Positions 27,421 to 36,701 of a DNA stretch of 64,000 nucleotides are shown here, piece after piece (the stretch's first letter is position 1; each line of letters begins with the position of its first letter). Made by a program: the position numbers and the translations under genes. The notes beneath the pieces are model-generated. The model had not been told where the DNA came from and did not search any database. It worked only from the letters and a program-made list of their open reading frames with translations. The DNA comes from Paracoccus salipaludis (lineage in GTDB: Bacteria; Pseudomonadota; Alphaproteobacteria; Rhodobacterales; Rhodobacteraceae). Location: assembly GCF_002287065.1 (NCBI RefSeq), contig NZ_NSJZ01000002.1, positions 1 to 64,000 on the forward strand. The letters are read 5' to 3'.

Positions 27421-28884
27421 ATGAGCCAGATCTTGATCCATGCAGGCGACGGGCCCGCGGGCCGTCAAAGGATGGCGGCCGCCAGGATGGCCCTGCCCCT
27501 TGCCGCGGGGGCGTTTCTGGCGCTGACGGCCGGGACGGCGCTTGCGCAGGCGCCCGAGGCGGTGGCGGCCCCCGCGCCCGTCATGGACAAGGGCGACGCC
27601 GCCTGGGTGATGATCTCGGCGGTGCTGGTGATGATGATGACGCTGCCGGGACTGGCGCTGTTCTACGGCGGGCTGGTCAGGTCGCGGAACGTGCTGTCGG
27701 TGCTGATGCAGGTGCTGGCGACCTTCTCGGTCATGGCGATCCTGTGGGTCGTGGTGGGCTATTCGCTGGCCTTCACCGGCGCGGGCAGCGCCGAGGACGC
27801 GGGGCCGCTGACCCCCTTCATCGGCGGGCTGTCCAAGATGTTCCTGAACGGTGTCACCACGAGCTCGATGGCCGAGTCCTTCTCGGCGGGCGTCTTCATC
27901 CCCGAATATGCCTTTGTCGTCTTCCAGATGGCCTTCGCCTGCATCGCGCCTGCGCTGATCGTGGGCGCCACGGCCGAACGGATGAAGTTCGCCGCGATCC
28001 TCGCCTTTGTGGTGATCTGGTTCTTCCTTTCCTATCTGCCGATGGCCCACATGGTCTGGTGGTGGGGCGGCCCCTCGGCCTATGACGCGCCTTCGGGCTA
28101 TCTGTTCGCCCATGGCGCGCTGGACTTCGCGGGCGGCACCGTCATCCACATCAACGCGGGCGTCGCGGGTCTTGTCGCCGCCATGGTCGCCGGCCCCCGG
28201 CTTGGCTACGGCCGCGAGCCGATGGCGCCCCACAACCTGACCATGACCATGCTGGGCGGCTGCCTGCTGTGGATCGGCTGGTTCGGCTTCAACGCGGGCT
28301 CCAACCTGGAAGCGAACGGGCTGACGGCGCTGGCCATCATCAACACGGCGGTTGCCACGGCCGCGGCGGCGCTGGCCTGGGCCTTCGGCGAATGGGCGAC
28401 CCGCGGCCACCCCTCGCTACTGGGAGGGGTCTCGGGCGCCATCGCGGGGCTGGTCGGCGTGACGCCTGCGGCGGGCTTCGTCGGGCCCATGGGCGCCATC
28501 GCCATCGGGCTTGCGGCAGGGCTGATCTGCTTCTGGGTGGTGGTCTCGCTGAAATCGAGGATCGGCATCGACGACAGCCTGGACGTCTTCGGCATCCACG
28601 GCGTGGGCGGCATCGTCGGCGCCGTCCTGACGGGCGTCTTCGCCGCGCCCTCGCTGGGCGGGGCCGGGATCTACGACTATGCCGCGGGCGGACCGGGCGC
28701 CTTCGACATGGGCCACCAGGTCTACGTGCAGGCATTGGGGGCGGTGATCTGCGTGATCTGGTCGGGCGTCGTCTCGTTCCTGGCGATCCATCTCGTGCGG
28801 ATGACCATCGGCCTGCGGGTCGGCGCGACGGACGAGCGCCAGGGCCTCGACCTCACCACCCATGGCGAGAACGCCTACAACTGA
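27421..28884 (+). CDS. amtB: Ammonium transporter AmtB
   Basis: 487 residues of a trimeric inner-membrane ammonium channel. ATG 27421 is favoured by GAGGA at 27408-27412 (8-base spacing); ATG 27415 is an alternative. A leader with a hydrophobic signal (ALPLAAGAFLALTAGTALA) precedes eleven membrane segments. Family motifs include DKGDAAWVMISAVLVMMMTLPGLALFYGG, GATAERMKFAAI, DFAGGTVIHINAGVAGLVAA and DDSLDVFGIHGVGGIVGA with the pore His pair. No glnK precedes it; the gene upstream is the divergent penicillin-binding protein. A terminator follows. Confidence 0.93.
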   Translation: MSQILIHAGDGPAGRQRMAAARMALPLAAGAFLALTAGTALAQAPEAVAAPAPVMDKGDAAWVMISAVLVMMMTLPGLALFYGGLVRSRNVLSVLMQVLATFSVMAILWVVVGYSLAFTGAGSAEDAGPLTPFIGGLSKMFLNGVTTSSMAESFSAGVFIPEYAFVVFQMAFACIAPALIVGATAERMKFAAILAFVVIWFFLSYLPMAHMVWWWGGPSAYDAPSGYLFAHGALDFAGGTVIHINAGVAGLVAAMVAGPRLGYGREPMAPHNLTMTMLGGCLLWIGWFGFNAGSNLEANGLTALAIINTAVATAAAALAWAFGEWATRGHPSLLGGVSGAIAGLVGVTPAAGFVGPMGAIAIGLAAGLICFWVVVSLKSRIGIDDSLDVFGIHGVGGIVGAVLTGVFAAPSLGGAGIYDYAAGGPGAFDMGHQVYVQALGAVICVIWSGVVSFLAIHLVRMTIGLRVGATDERQGLDLTTHGENAYN

Positions 28885-28903
28885 GCCTTCCCCGCAAGAT
28901 GGC

Positions 28904-28931
28904 AAGGCCCGGCAAATCCGCCGGGCCTTTT
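28904..28931 (+). terminator. Intrinsic terminator of amtB
   Basis: A 10-bp stem (28904-28913 with 28920-28929), 6-base loop, then Ts. It begins 20 bases past the amtB stop. Confidence 0.85.
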
Positions 28932-28940
28932 GCATGCGCG

Positions 28941-28980
28941 TTCTTCTTCGCTGAAGTGTCCCGGGGACAGCGCCCCGGCC
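28941..28980 (-). repeat. Dispersed hairpin repeat, degenerate copy D
   Basis: Reads TTCTTCTTCG, then CCCGGGG and CAGCGCCCCGG, matching copy B except that the central TCCGGGG unit is missing and the ATATT core is changed to GTGT. It lies directly beyond the 3' end of the polyprenyl synthase gene. Confidence 0.55.
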
Positions 28981-28985
28981 GGGCC

Positions 28986-29987
28986 TCAGGCGACCCGTGC
29001 CACGACGAAATCGGCAAGCTCCGCCAGAAGCTCCCGGATCTCGCCCTCGGGCAGGGAGGCCAGCGCCGACCGGCCGCGCGCAGCCCAGGCCAGCGCATCC
29101 GCCCGCGCCGCGTCGATGGTGCCATGGCGGCCCAGGATCGCCATCGCCCGGTCGAGGTCGCCCTCCTGCTGGTCGCCCTTCTCGATGGTGCGCTGCCAGA
29201 AGGCGCGCTCATCGGCATCGGCCCGCGCCACCGCCTTGATGACCGGCAGGGTCAGCTTGCGCTCGCGGAAATCGTCGCCGACGTTCTTGCCGATGGTCTC
29301 GGTCGCCCCGCTGTAGTCGAGGATGTCGTCCACGATCTGGAAGGCGATCCCCAGCGCATCGCCGTAATCGTAAAGCGCGCGCACCTGCACGTCGGTGCCG
29401 CCCGCGATCACCCCGCCGACCTCGGTCGCGGCCGAAAACAGCGCGGCGGTCTTGCCGCGGACGACCTGCAGGTAGATCTCCTCGGTCGTCCTCAGGTCCT
29501 GGGCGGCGGTCAGCTGCAGCACCTCGCCCTCGGCGATCACGGCCGAGGCGTTGGACAGGATCCCCATCACGCGCATGTTGCCGGTTTCGGTCATCAGCTG
29601 GAAGCTGCGGGCGAACAGGTAGTCGCCGACCAGCACGCTGGACTTGTTGTCCCAAAGAAGATTCGCGGACGGGCGGCCCCGGCGCTGGCGGCTTTCGTCC
29701 ACAACGTCGTCATGCAGCAGGGTCGCGGTGTGGATGAACTCGACCGTCGCGGCGAGCAGCTGGTGATGCGCGCCCCGGTACCCCAGCAGCCGGGCGGCGG
29801 CGATGGTCAGAAGGGGCCGCAGGCGCTTGCCCCCGGCCTCGACCAGATGCGCGGTAACCTCGGGGATGCGGGGGGCGTGGCGGCTTTCCATCCGGGTGCG
29901 GATCAGGGCATCCACCGCCCCCATGTCCTCGGCCAGAAGCGCGGCCAGTCGGTCCAGCGGTTTCGCCACGGTTTCGTTCACACCCAT
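28986..29987 (-). CDS. Polyprenyl diphosphate synthase (ubiquinone side chain)
   Basis: 333 residues from ATG 29987, preceded by AAGGGG. A trans-isoprenyl synthase: first Asp-rich motif LLHDDVVDESRQRRG, second motif FQIVDDILDYSG, and GGKRLRPLL for substrate binding. By length and family it makes the long all-trans chain (octa- or decaprenyl) of ubiquinone, like IspB or DdsA. It is divergent from the small DUF2007 gene, whose ATG is only 72 bases away. Confidence 0.88.
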   Translation of the reverse strand: MGVNETVAKPLDRLAALLAEDMGAVDALIRTRMESRHAPRIPEVTAHLVEAGGKRLRPLLTIAAARLLGYRGAHHQLLAATVEFIHTATLLHDDVVDESRQRRGRPSANLLWDNKSSVLVGDYLFARSFQLMTETGNMRVMGILSNASAVIAEGEVLQLTAAQDLRTTEEIYLQVVRGKTAALFSAATEVGGVIAGGTDVQVRALYDYGDALGIAFQIVDDILDYSGATETIGKNVGDDFRERKLTLPVIKAVARADADERAFWQRTIEKGDQQEGDLDRAMAILGRHGTIDAARADALAWAARGRSALASLPEGEIRELLAELADFVVARVA

Positions 29988-30059
29988 GAGAGCACCCCTT
30001 TCGCCGCGCCCCATGCCACGGCGTGGACAGCAAGGCAACCGCGCCCTAGCGTGGCGCGG

Positions 30060-30266
30060 ATGAAGGAAGTCCTGCGCACCACCGATCCGCTGACCATCAC
30101 CCGCGCCGAGGGCGTGCTGGCCGCCGAGGGAATCCCGGCGTTCCAGTTCGACCAGCACATGAGCGTGCTGGAAGGGTCCATCGGCATCCTGCCCCGCCGC
30201 CTGATGGTGGCCGACCGCCATCACTTCATGGCCACGGCCATCCTGCGCGACCACGGGATCGGATGA
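30060..30266 (+). CDS. DUF2007 small protein
   Basis: 68 residues: MKEVLRTTDPLTITRAEGVL, AAEGIPAFQFDQHMSVLEG and LPRRLMVADRHHFMATAILRDHGIG. The alternation of a short alpha/beta ferredoxin-like core with a hydrophilic surface and the phrase AEGVLAAEGI match the DUF2007 'putative signal transducing protein' family. Its stop overlaps the ATG of the methyltransferase (ATGA at 30263-30266), so they are co-translated. The pair DUF2007-TrmN6 is common in this family of bacteria. Function unknown. Confidence 0.82.
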   Translation: MKEVLRTTDPLTITRAEGVLAAEGIPAFQFDQHMSVLEGSIGILPRRLMVADRHHFMATAILRDHGIG

Positions 30267-31015
30267 CGCGCGACGATGCCTTCCTGGGCGGACGGCTGGT
30301 CCTGCGCCAGCCCGCGCGCGGCTATCGCGCGGGCGCCGACGCCGTGATGCTGGCCGCCGCCTGCCCCGCGCGGGCGGGCGAGCGCGTGCTGGAACTTGGC
30401 TGCGGGGCAGGGGTCGCGCTGTTCTGCCTGGGCGCGCGGGTGCCGGGGCTCGACCTGACGGGCCTGGAACGCCAGCCCGGCATGGCCGAACTCGCGCGGC
30501 ACAATGCCGAGGCGACCGGCATCGCGGCCCGCATCGTCACGGGCGACCTTTCGGCCATGCCCCCCGCCCTGCGGGCCGAGACATTCGACCATGTCATCGC
30601 CAACCCTCCGTTTTTCGGCCCCGGCACCCGCGCGCCCGACGGCAGCCGCGCCGAGGCCCGGCACGAGGAAACCCCCCTCGACGCCTGGATCGACGCCGGG
30701 CTCCGCCGGCTGCGGCCGGGCGGGTGGCTGGCGCTGATCCACCGTGCCGAGGCGCTGGACCGCATCCTTTCGGCGCTGCAGGGCCGCGCGGGGTCCACGT
30801 CGGTCCTGCCCGTCGCGGCGCGCCGGGGCCGGGACGCGGGCCGGGTGATCGTCGCGGCGCGCAAGGGCGCGCGGGGCCCGCTGCGGCTTCTCGCGCCCTT
30901 TGTGCTGCACGAAGGCCAAGCGCATGAACGCGACGGCGAGGACCTGACGCCCGCCGCGCAGGCAGTCCTGCGACACGGGGCCGCCCTGAACGTCAAAGCT
31001 TCAGGATCGGGGTGA
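30263..31015 (+). CDS. TrmN6-like tRNA1(Val) adenine-N6 methyltransferase
   Basis: 250 residues. SAM-binding motif I VLELGCGAGVALFCLGARV and the N6-adenine catalytic motif NPPFF (about residue 113) are present; the start FLGGRLVLRQPARGYRAGADAVMLAA is typical of TrmN6/YfiC. The expected reaction is m6A37 methylation of tRNA1(Val). It is coupled to the DUF2007 gene upstream, and a YdcH-like gene follows 58 bases later. Confidence 0.82.
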   Translation: MTRDDAFLGGRLVLRQPARGYRAGADAVMLAAACPARAGERVLELGCGAGVALFCLGARVPGLDLTGLERQPGMAELARHNAEATGIAARIVTGDLSAMPPALRAETFDHVIANPPFFGPGTRAPDGSRAEARHEETPLDAWIDAGLRRLRPGGWLALIHRAEALDRILSALQGRAGSTSVLPVAARRGRDAGRVIVAARKGARGPLRLLAPFVLHEGQAHERDGEDLTPAAQAVLRHGAALNVKASGSG

Positions 31016-31073
31016 CAGCGCCGGCGAATCATGCTGCACTGCCCTTCTCGACACCAGAGAAGGAGTATTCGGA

Positions 31074-31244
31074 ATGACGGTTCAGTCGCACGTTGCGGAA
31101 CTGCGCAGGAAGCACCAGAATCTCTCGGAACAAGTCGAACGCGCGCAACGCGCTCCGGGTACGGACGACCTCAGCATCGCGGCGATGAAAAAGGAAAAGC
31201 TGCGGCTGAAAGAGGAGATCGAGCGCCTCAGCATGAGCCATTGA
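31074..31244 (+). CDS. YdcH-family (DUF465) small coiled-coil protein
   Basis: 56 residues: MTVQSHVAELRRKHQNLSEQ, then VERAQRAPGTDDLSIAAMKK and EKLRLKEEIERLSMSH. This is the YdcH/DUF465 pattern (LKKEKLRLKDEI). It has a strong ribosome binding site GAAGGAG (31059-31065, 8-base spacing), so it should be well expressed. A terminator follows at 31281-31308. Function unknown. Confidence 0.88.
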   Translation: MTVQSHVAELRRKHQNLSEQVERAQRAPGTDDLSIAAMKKEKLRLKEEIERLSMSH

Positions 31245-31280
31245 CGGGCCGCGTCCCGGATGGGGACCGCGGAATGCCCA

Positions 31281-31308
31281 GGGGATCGGCCATGCCGGTC
31301 CCCTTTTT
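31281..31308 (+). terminator. Intrinsic terminator after the YdcH-like gene
   Basis: A 10-bp stem with one wobble pair (31281-31290 with 31294-31303), a 3-base loop and TTTTT. It separates this transcript from the pst operon. Confidence 0.85.
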
Positions 31309-31364
31309 CGATCTTTCGCCCCTGGGCCGGCGGATGACGCTGCGGCTGCGGGTCCGACTCGTTT

Positions 31365-31382
31365 CTGTCACATGGTTGACAC
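31365..31382 (+). promoter_or_regulatory. Pho box upstream of pstS
   Basis: CTGTCAC, four bases, then TTGACAC: two 7-bp direct repeats at 11-bp spacing matching the PhoB binding consensus (CTGTCAT-N4-CTGTCAT). It lies 56 bases before the pstS ATG. PhoB is encoded at the end of the same cluster, so autoregulated induction under phosphate limitation is expected. Confidence 0.8.
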
Positions 31383-31437
31383 AAAGCCGATCTAACGGGA
31401 CGCAGGCCGTCAGGGCCCACACCGCAGGAGCTGCCCC

Positions 31438-32469
31438 ATGAACATGATGAAATTCTCCGCCTCGGCGCTTGCCATGCTGGCCGTCTCGGCCACGGCGGCG
31501 GCCGCGCGCGACCAGATCCAGGTCGCAGGCTCGTCCACCGTCCTGCCCTATGCCACCATCGTGGCCGAAGCCTTTGCCGAGAACATGGACTTCACCGCCC
31601 CGGTGGTCGAGGGCGGCGGCACCGGCGCGGGCCTCAAGCAGTTCTGCGCGGGCGTGGGCGAGAACACCATCGACGTCGCCAATGCCTCGCGCAAGATCAA
31701 GGACGCCGAACTGGCCGAATGCCGCGCCAACGGCGTGAACAACATCATGGAAGTGCAGTTCGGCTATGACGGGATCGTCTTCGCCTCGTCGATCGACGGG
31801 CCGGACTTCGCCCTGACCCCGCAGGACGTTTATCGCGCGCTGGCGGCGCAGGTCGTGGTGGACGGCAAGCTGGTCCCCAACACCGCCGCCACCTGGGCCG
31901 ACGTGAACCCCGCGCTGCCCGCGCAGGAGATCACCGCCTATGTCCCCGGCACCAAGCACGGCACCCGCGAGGTCTTCGAGGAGAAGGTCATGGCCGCGGG
32001 CTGCGAGGCGTCGGGCGCGCACGAGGCGCTGGTCGGCCTGACGGACGAGGACAAGGCCGACGAGGCCTGCGTCGCGATGCGCACCGACGGGCGCTCGGTC
32101 GATATCGACGGCGACTACACGGAAACGCTGGCCCGCATCGGCAGCAACCCCGGCGGCCTCGGCGTCTTCGGCCTGTCCTTCTACGAGAACAACACCGACA
32201 AGCTGAAGGTCGCCACCATCAACGGCGTGGCGCCCTCGGTGGAAACGGTCGCCTCGGGCGAATATCCCGTGTCGCGGCCGCTGTTCTTCTACGTCAAGAA
32301 GGACCACATCGGCACCATTCCCGGCCTCAAGGAATACGCCGAGTTCTTCGTGACCGATGCCATCGCCGGCTCCGGCGGCCCGCTGGCCGAATACGGCCTG
32401 GTTCCCGACCCTGAACTGGCCAATGTCCAGCAGGTGGTTTCCGCCGAAACGGTGCTGGGCGCCAACTGA
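31438..32469 (+). CDS. pstS: Phosphate-binding periplasmic protein PstS
   Basis: 343 residues. A signal peptide (MMKFSASALAMLAVSATAAAA) is followed by DQIQVAGSSTVLPYATIVAE, in which the SST segment supplies phosphate contacts, and GGGTGAGLKQFCAG. FAENMDFTAPVVEGGGTGAG and GLSFYENNTDKLK are as in alphaproteobacterial PstS of the long type. It captures phosphate for the PstCAB transporter. It starts at ATG 31438 with AGGAG upstream and follows a Pho box. Confidence 0.93.
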   Translation: MNMMKFSASALAMLAVSATAAAARDQIQVAGSSTVLPYATIVAEAFAENMDFTAPVVEGGGTGAGLKQFCAGVGENTIDVANASRKIKDAELAECRANGVNNIMEVQFGYDGIVFASSIDGPDFALTPQDVYRALAAQVVVDGKLVPNTAATWADVNPALPAQEITAYVPGTKHGTREVFEEKVMAAGCEASGAHEALVGLTDEDKADEACVAMRTDGRSVDIDGDYTETLARIGSNPGGLGVFGLSFYENNTDKLKVATINGVAPSVETVASGEYPVSRPLFFYVKKDHIGTIPGLKEYAEFFVTDAIAGSGGPLAEYGLVPDPELANVQQVVSAETVLGAN

Positions 32470-32473
32470 GCCC

Positions 32474-32510
32474 GGCCCGCCACCGGTGGGCGGGCCGATG
32501 TCGGCCCGCC
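32474..32510 (+). promoter_or_regulatory. Alternative hairpins between pstS and pstC
   Basis: GGCCCGCC occurs at 32474-32481 and again at 32503-32510, with the complementary GGCGGGCC at 32489-32496 between them. The middle arm can pair with either side, so two mutually exclusive hairpins are possible. There is no T tract. Such a structure may stabilise pstS mRNA or limit read-through to pstC. Confidence 0.5.
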
Positions 32511-32571
32511 CGCTTGCGGCTTTGCCGGTGTCGTGATGACCTGAGCCGGTTCCCCCCTTGTGCGAGGTTTG

Positions 32572-33753
32572 ATGTCGCCCTTCTGGATCATGATCGCCAC
32601 CCTTGCCCTGGCCGTGCTGGGGTATCTGCTGGGCCGCAGCCGCTCGATCCGTCTCGCCGGCGGCGATACCAGGGCGCTGCACTCGCGGCCCGGGTATCAC
32701 GGCTGGAACGTCGCGCTGTTCACCGCCCTGCCGGCCCTGCTGCTGCTGGCCGGGGCGCGCCTGTTCCATGCGCCGGGCTGGGTGGCGCCGGCGGCGCTGG
32801 TCCTGGCGCTGGCGGGCCTCGGTCTGTCGCTGTCGCGCACCACGCCCCAGTTCCGCGCCCGCAACTCGGTCGAGCGGGTGATCCGCGGCGTCCTCGTCGT
32901 CTGCGCGCTGATCGCCATCGCGACGACCCTGGCGATCGTGCTGTCGCTGGTCTTCGAATCGGCGCGCTTCTTCCAGATGTATCCCTGGCAGGACTTCTTC
33001 TTCGGCACCGAATGGACGCCCAGCTTCGGCGGCGGGTCGAAGCTGGGGATGCTGCCGCTGCTGTGGGGCACGCTGTACATCTCGCTGATCGCGCTGCTGG
33101 TGGCGGTGCCGATCGGGCTTTACGCGGCGATCTACATGTCCGACTACGCCAGCCCGCGCGTCCGCTCGGTCGTGAAGCCGGCGATCGAGGTGCTGGCCGG
33201 CATCCCCACCATCGTCTACGGGCTGTTCGCGCTGGTGACGGTCGGCCCCCTGCTGCGGGACTGGATCGCCCAGCCGCTGGGCCTGGGATCGGGCGGCTCG
33301 TCCGTGATGACGGCGGGCGTGGTCATGGGGATGATGCTGATCCCCTTTGTCAGCTCGCTGTCGGACGACATCATCAACGCCGTGCCCCAGTCGCTGCGTG
33401 ACGGCAGCCTCGCGATGGGCTCGACCCATTCGGAAACGATCCGCCAGGTGGTGCTGCCCGCGGCCCTGCCGGGCATCGTGGGGGCGATCCTGCTGGCGGC
33501 GTCCCGCGCCATCGGCGAGACGATGATCGTCGTCCTTGGCGCAGGCGCCATGGCCAAGATCAGCCCCAACCCCTTCGAGGCGATGACCACGATCACCGTC
33601 AAGATCGTGGGCCAGCTGACCGGCGACAACGACTTCGCCAGCCCGGAAACGCTGGTGGCCTTCGCCCTGGGCCTGACGCTGTTCGTCATGACGCTGGGAC
33701 TGAACATCCTGGCCCTTTATATCGTGCGCAAATACCGGGAACAGTACGAATGA
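32572..33753 (+). CDS. pstC: Phosphate ABC transporter permease PstC
   Basis: 393 residues from ATG 32572 (GAGG at 32564-32567); an in-frame GTG at 32560 lacks a ribosome binding site. The N-terminal half is an extra membrane region (MIATLALAVLGYLLGRS, VALFTALPALLLLAGARL), followed by the permease core with YAAIYMSDYASPRVRSVVKP, EVLAGIPTIVYGLFALV and the coupling motif ASRAIGETMIVVLGAG. It forms the inner-membrane channel with PstA. Its stop overlaps pstA (ATGA). Confidence 0.92.
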   Translation: MSPFWIMIATLALAVLGYLLGRSRSIRLAGGDTRALHSRPGYHGWNVALFTALPALLLLAGARLFHAPGWVAPAALVLALAGLGLSLSRTTPQFRARNSVERVIRGVLVVCALIAIATTLAIVLSLVFESARFFQMYPWQDFFFGTEWTPSFGGGSKLGMLPLLWGTLYISLIALLVAVPIGLYAAIYMSDYASPRVRSVVKPAIEVLAGIPTIVYGLFALVTVGPLLRDWIAQPLGLGSGGSSVMTAGVVMGMMLIPFVSSLSDDIINAVPQSLRDGSLAMGSTHSETIRQVVLPAALPGIVGAILLAASRAIGETMIVVLGAGAMAKISPNPFEAMTTITVKIVGQLTGDNDFASPETLVAFALGLTLFVMTLGLNILALYIVRKYREQYE

Positions 33754-35114
33754 CCGACGCGACCACGCCGCGGCCCCATCCCGCCAGCCCGGCCGCCCCC
33801 GTGCGCCGATCACTGCTGATCGAGGACGCGCGCACCAAGCGGCGCAACGCGGCCGAGCGGCGCTTCCGCGCTTATGGCGTCGTTGCCATCGGATTGGCGA
33901 TAGCGGCGCTGGTGTTCCTGCTGTTCACGATCTTCCGCGACGGCTCCAGCGCGTTCTTCCAGACCTATGCCCGCATCCCGGTCGCCATCGAGGCGCAGGT
34001 GGTGGACCCCGCCGGCAACCGCGACCCCGCCGAGATGCAGAAGGTCCTGACGATGGGCTACGGCAAGCTGCTGGACAACGCGCTGGCCGCCTATGTCGAA
34101 GAGAACGGCATCCAGATCGAGGGCCTGTCCGAGCGCGACCTGTCCACCTTCTTCTCGGCCCAGGGACGCGCCGACCTGCGCAACGCGGTGCTGGCCGATC
34201 CCGCGCTGGTCGGCACCGTGATCGAGGCGCCCGTCATGACCTCGTCGCGCGTGGACGGGATGTTCAAGGGCCGGGTCAGCCGCGACTCGGCCGCTCGCGA
34301 CGCAAAGACCTCGGTCGCGCAATACGAACTGGCTATGGCGATGGAGAAGCAGGGCGACCTGCAGACCCGGTTCAACTGGGACTTCGTGACCTCGACCGAC
34401 AGCTCGGACAACCGCCCCGAGGCGGCGGGCCTGGGGGTGGCGATCCTGGGGTCGCTCTACATGATGCTGATCGTGCTGGTGTTGTCGCTGCCCATCGGCG
34501 TCGCGGCCTCGATCTATCTCGAGGAATTCGCGCCGAAGAACCGGCTGACCGACGCGATCGAGGTCAACATCTCGAACCTCGCCGCCGTGCCCTCGATCGT
34601 CTTCGGCATCCTGGGCCTGGCCGTCTTCGTCAACTTCGTGGGCCTGCCGCGCTCGGCGCCGATCGTCGGCGGGCTGGTGCTGACGCTTTTGACGCTTCCC
34701 ACGATCATCATCTCGACCCGCGCCGCGCTGAAGGCGGTGCCGCCCTCGATCCGCGACGCCGCGCTGGGGGTGGGGGCCTCGCGGATGCAGACGATGTTCC
34801 ACCATGTCCTGCCGCTGGCGATGCCCGGGATCCTGACCGGGACGATCCTGGGGCTGGCGCACGCGCTGGGCGAGACCGCGCCGCTTCTGCTGATCGGCAT
34901 GGTGGCCTTTGTCACGACCTACCCTTCGGCGCCGCCCGAGGGCTTCCTGGACCCCGCCTCGGCCCTGCCGGTGCAGGTCTACAACTGGACCCAGCGCGCG
35001 GACCCCGCGTTCTTCGAGCGCGCCTCGGGCGCGATCATCGTGCTGCTGGCCTTCCTTCTGGCGATGAACCTTCTGGCCATCTACCTGCGTCGCAAGTTCG
35101 AGCGGCGGTGGTAA
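33750..35114 (+). CDS. pstA: Phosphate ABC transporter permease PstA with DUF3333 region
   Basis: 454 residues, longer than the roughly 300 of E. coli PstA. The extra N-terminal part is the DUF3333 region found in alphaproteobacteria (one membrane span [19 protein letters not shown] and a periplasmic segment with [20 protein letters not shown]). The permease core has [40 protein letters not shown] and [20 protein letters not shown]. It is coupled to pstC by ATGA overlap. Confidence 0.92.
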   Translation: MTDATTPRPHPASPAAPVRRSLLIEDARTKRRNAAERRFRAYGVVAIGLAIAALVFLLFTIFRDGSSAFFQTYARIPVAIEAQVVDPAGNRDPAEMQKVLTMGYGKLLDNALAAYVEENGIQIEGLSERDLSTFFSAQGRADLRNAVLADPALVGTVIEAPVMTSSRVDGMFKGRVSRDSAARDAKTSVAQYELAMAMEKQGDLQTRFNWDFVTSTDSSDNRPEAAGLGVAILGSLYMMLIVLVLSLPIGVAASIYLEEFAPKNRLTDAIEVNISNLAAVPSIVFGILGLAVFVNFVGLPRSAPIVGGLVLTLLTLPTIIISTRAALKAVPPSIRDAALGVGASRMQTMFHHVLPLAMPGILTGTILGLAHALGETAPLLLIGMVAFVTTYPSAPPEGFLDPASALPVQVYNWTQRADPAFFERASGAIIVLLAFLLAMNLLAIYLRRKFERRW

Positions 35115-35136
35115 TTCCCGGGAAAGGAACCACATC

Positions 35137-35940
35137 ATGGACGACGTGAGATTGGCGGAGCGAGCGGTGGACACAGACGCCCGGGACATCAAGTTCCAGT
35201 GCAGGGACGTGCAGGTCTGGTATGGCGAGAAACACGCCATCAAGGACGTCAGCGTCGACCTGCTGGACAAGACGGTGACGGCCTTCATCGGCCCCTCGGG
35301 CTGCGGCAAGTCCACCTTCCTGCGCTGCCTGAACCGCATGAACGACACCATTGGCATCGCCCGCGTCGAGGGTCAGATGCTGCTGGACGGCGAGAACATC
35401 TATGACCGCCGCGTGGACCCGGTGCAGCTGCGCGCCCGCGTGGGCATGGTGTTCCAGAAGCCGAACCCCTTCCCCAAGTCGATCTACGACAACGTGGCCT
35501 ACGGCCCCCGCATCCACGGCCTTGCCCGCAACCGGGCGGAACTGGACGAGATCGTGGAAAAGGCCCTTCGCGGCGCGGCGCTCTGGAACGAGGTCAAGGA
35601 CCGGCTGCACGAGACCGGCACCGGGCTGTCGGGCGGCCAGCAGCAGCGGCTGTGCATCGCGCGGGCCGTCGCCACCGCCCCCGAGGTCCTGCTGATGGAC
35701 GAGCCCTGCTCGGCGCTTGATCCCATCGCCACCGCCCAGGTCGAGGAGCTGATCGACGAGCTGCGCGCGACCTTCTCGGTCGTGATCGTCACGCACTCGA
35801 TGCAGCAGGCCGCGCGGGTCAGCCAGAAGACCGCCTTCTTCCACCTGGGGAACCTGGTGGAATACGGCGACACCGACGACATCTTCACCCGGCCGCGCGA
35901 TCCGCGGACGGAAAGCTACATCAGCGGCCGCATCGGCTGA
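35137..35940 (+). CDS. pstB: Phosphate ABC transporter ATPase PstB
   Basis: 267 residues. Walker [21 protein letters not shown]-loop [20 protein letters not shown], signature [16 protein letters not shown], Walker [16 protein letters not shown] and the switch His in [14 protein letters not shown] are all intact. It powers phosphate uptake and, with PhoU, signals phosphate status. It starts at ATG 35137 after AAAGGA, 22 bases past pstA. Confidence 0.95.
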   Translation: MDDVRLAERAVDTDARDIKFQCRDVQVWYGEKHAIKDVSVDLLDKTVTAFIGPSGCGKSTFLRCLNRMNDTIGIARVEGQMLLDGENIYDRRVDPVQLRARVGMVFQKPNPFPKSIYDNVAYGPRIHGLARNRAELDEIVEKALRGAALWNEVKDRLHETGTGLSGGQQQRLCIARAVATAPEVLLMDEPCSALDPIATAQVEELIDELRATFSVVIVTHSMQQAARVSQKTAFFHLGNLVEYGDTDDIFTRPRDPRTESYISGRIG

Positions 35941-35950
35941 GGGGAATGGC

Positions 35951-36670
35951 ATGAACCGGGACAAGCACATCCTTTCCGCCTTCGACCGCGACCTGGAAAG
36001 CATCCAGGCCGAGGTGATCCGCATGGGCGGCATGGTCGAGGCGGCCATCGAGGAAGCCGCGCGGGCGCTGGAAACCCGCGACGAGGAACTGGCCGAGGAG
36101 GTCCGCCGCCGCGACCGCGCCATCGACGAGCTCGAGGCGCATGTCAACGAATCCGCCGCGCGCCTGATCGCCCTGCGCGCGCCCACCGCGACCGACCTGC
36201 GGCTTGTGCTGTCGGTCATCAAGATCGCGGCCGCGCTGGAGCGGGTGGGCGATTATGCCAAGAACATCGCCAAGCGCACCCACCAGCTGTCGCAGATGGT
36301 GGTGATCCCCGGCACCGGCCTGGCCCTGCGCCGCATGGCCACGACGGTGGAAGGGATGCTGCGCGACGCGCTGGACAGCTATGTCCAGCGGGATGCGGCG
36401 CTGGCCGCCGACGTGCGCGCCCGCGACCTGGAAGTGGACCAGATGTACAACGCCATGTTCCGCGAGTTCCTGACCCACATGATGGAGGACCCGCGCAACA
36501 TTTCCGCCTGTATGCACCTGCATTTCATCGCCAAGAACATCGAGCGGATGGGCGACCACGCGACCTCGATCGCCGAGCAGGTTCTGTATGTCGTCACCGG
36601 AGAGCTGCCCGACGACCCCCGGCCCAAGGGCAACAGCGTCCTGTCCGTCGACCCCGTTCCGGGCGGCTGA
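35951..36670 (+). CDS. phoU: Phosphate signalling protein PhoU
   Basis: 239 residues. Two three-helix PhoU repeats, each with the metal-binding E/DxxxD pattern: ALERVGDYAKNIAKR in the first and NIERMGDHATSIAEQVLY in the second. It links the Pst transporter to the PhoR/PhoB system and represses Pho genes when phosphate is plentiful. It lies 10 bases after pstB and 31 before phoB. Confidence 0.95.
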   Translation: MNRDKHILSAFDRDLESIQAEVIRMGGMVEAAIEEAARALETRDEELAEEVRRRDRAIDELEAHVNESAARLIALRAPTATDLRLVLSVIKIAAALERVGDYAKNIAKRTHQLSQMVVIPGTGLALRRMATTVEGMLRDALDSYVQRDAALAADVRARDLEVDQMYNAMFREFLTHMMEDPRNISACMHLHFIAKNIERMGDHATSIAEQVLYVVTGELPDDPRPKGNSVLSVDPVPGG

Positions 36671-36701
36671 ACCCGCCCCCTGACGCAGGAAGGAGCCCGC
36701 C

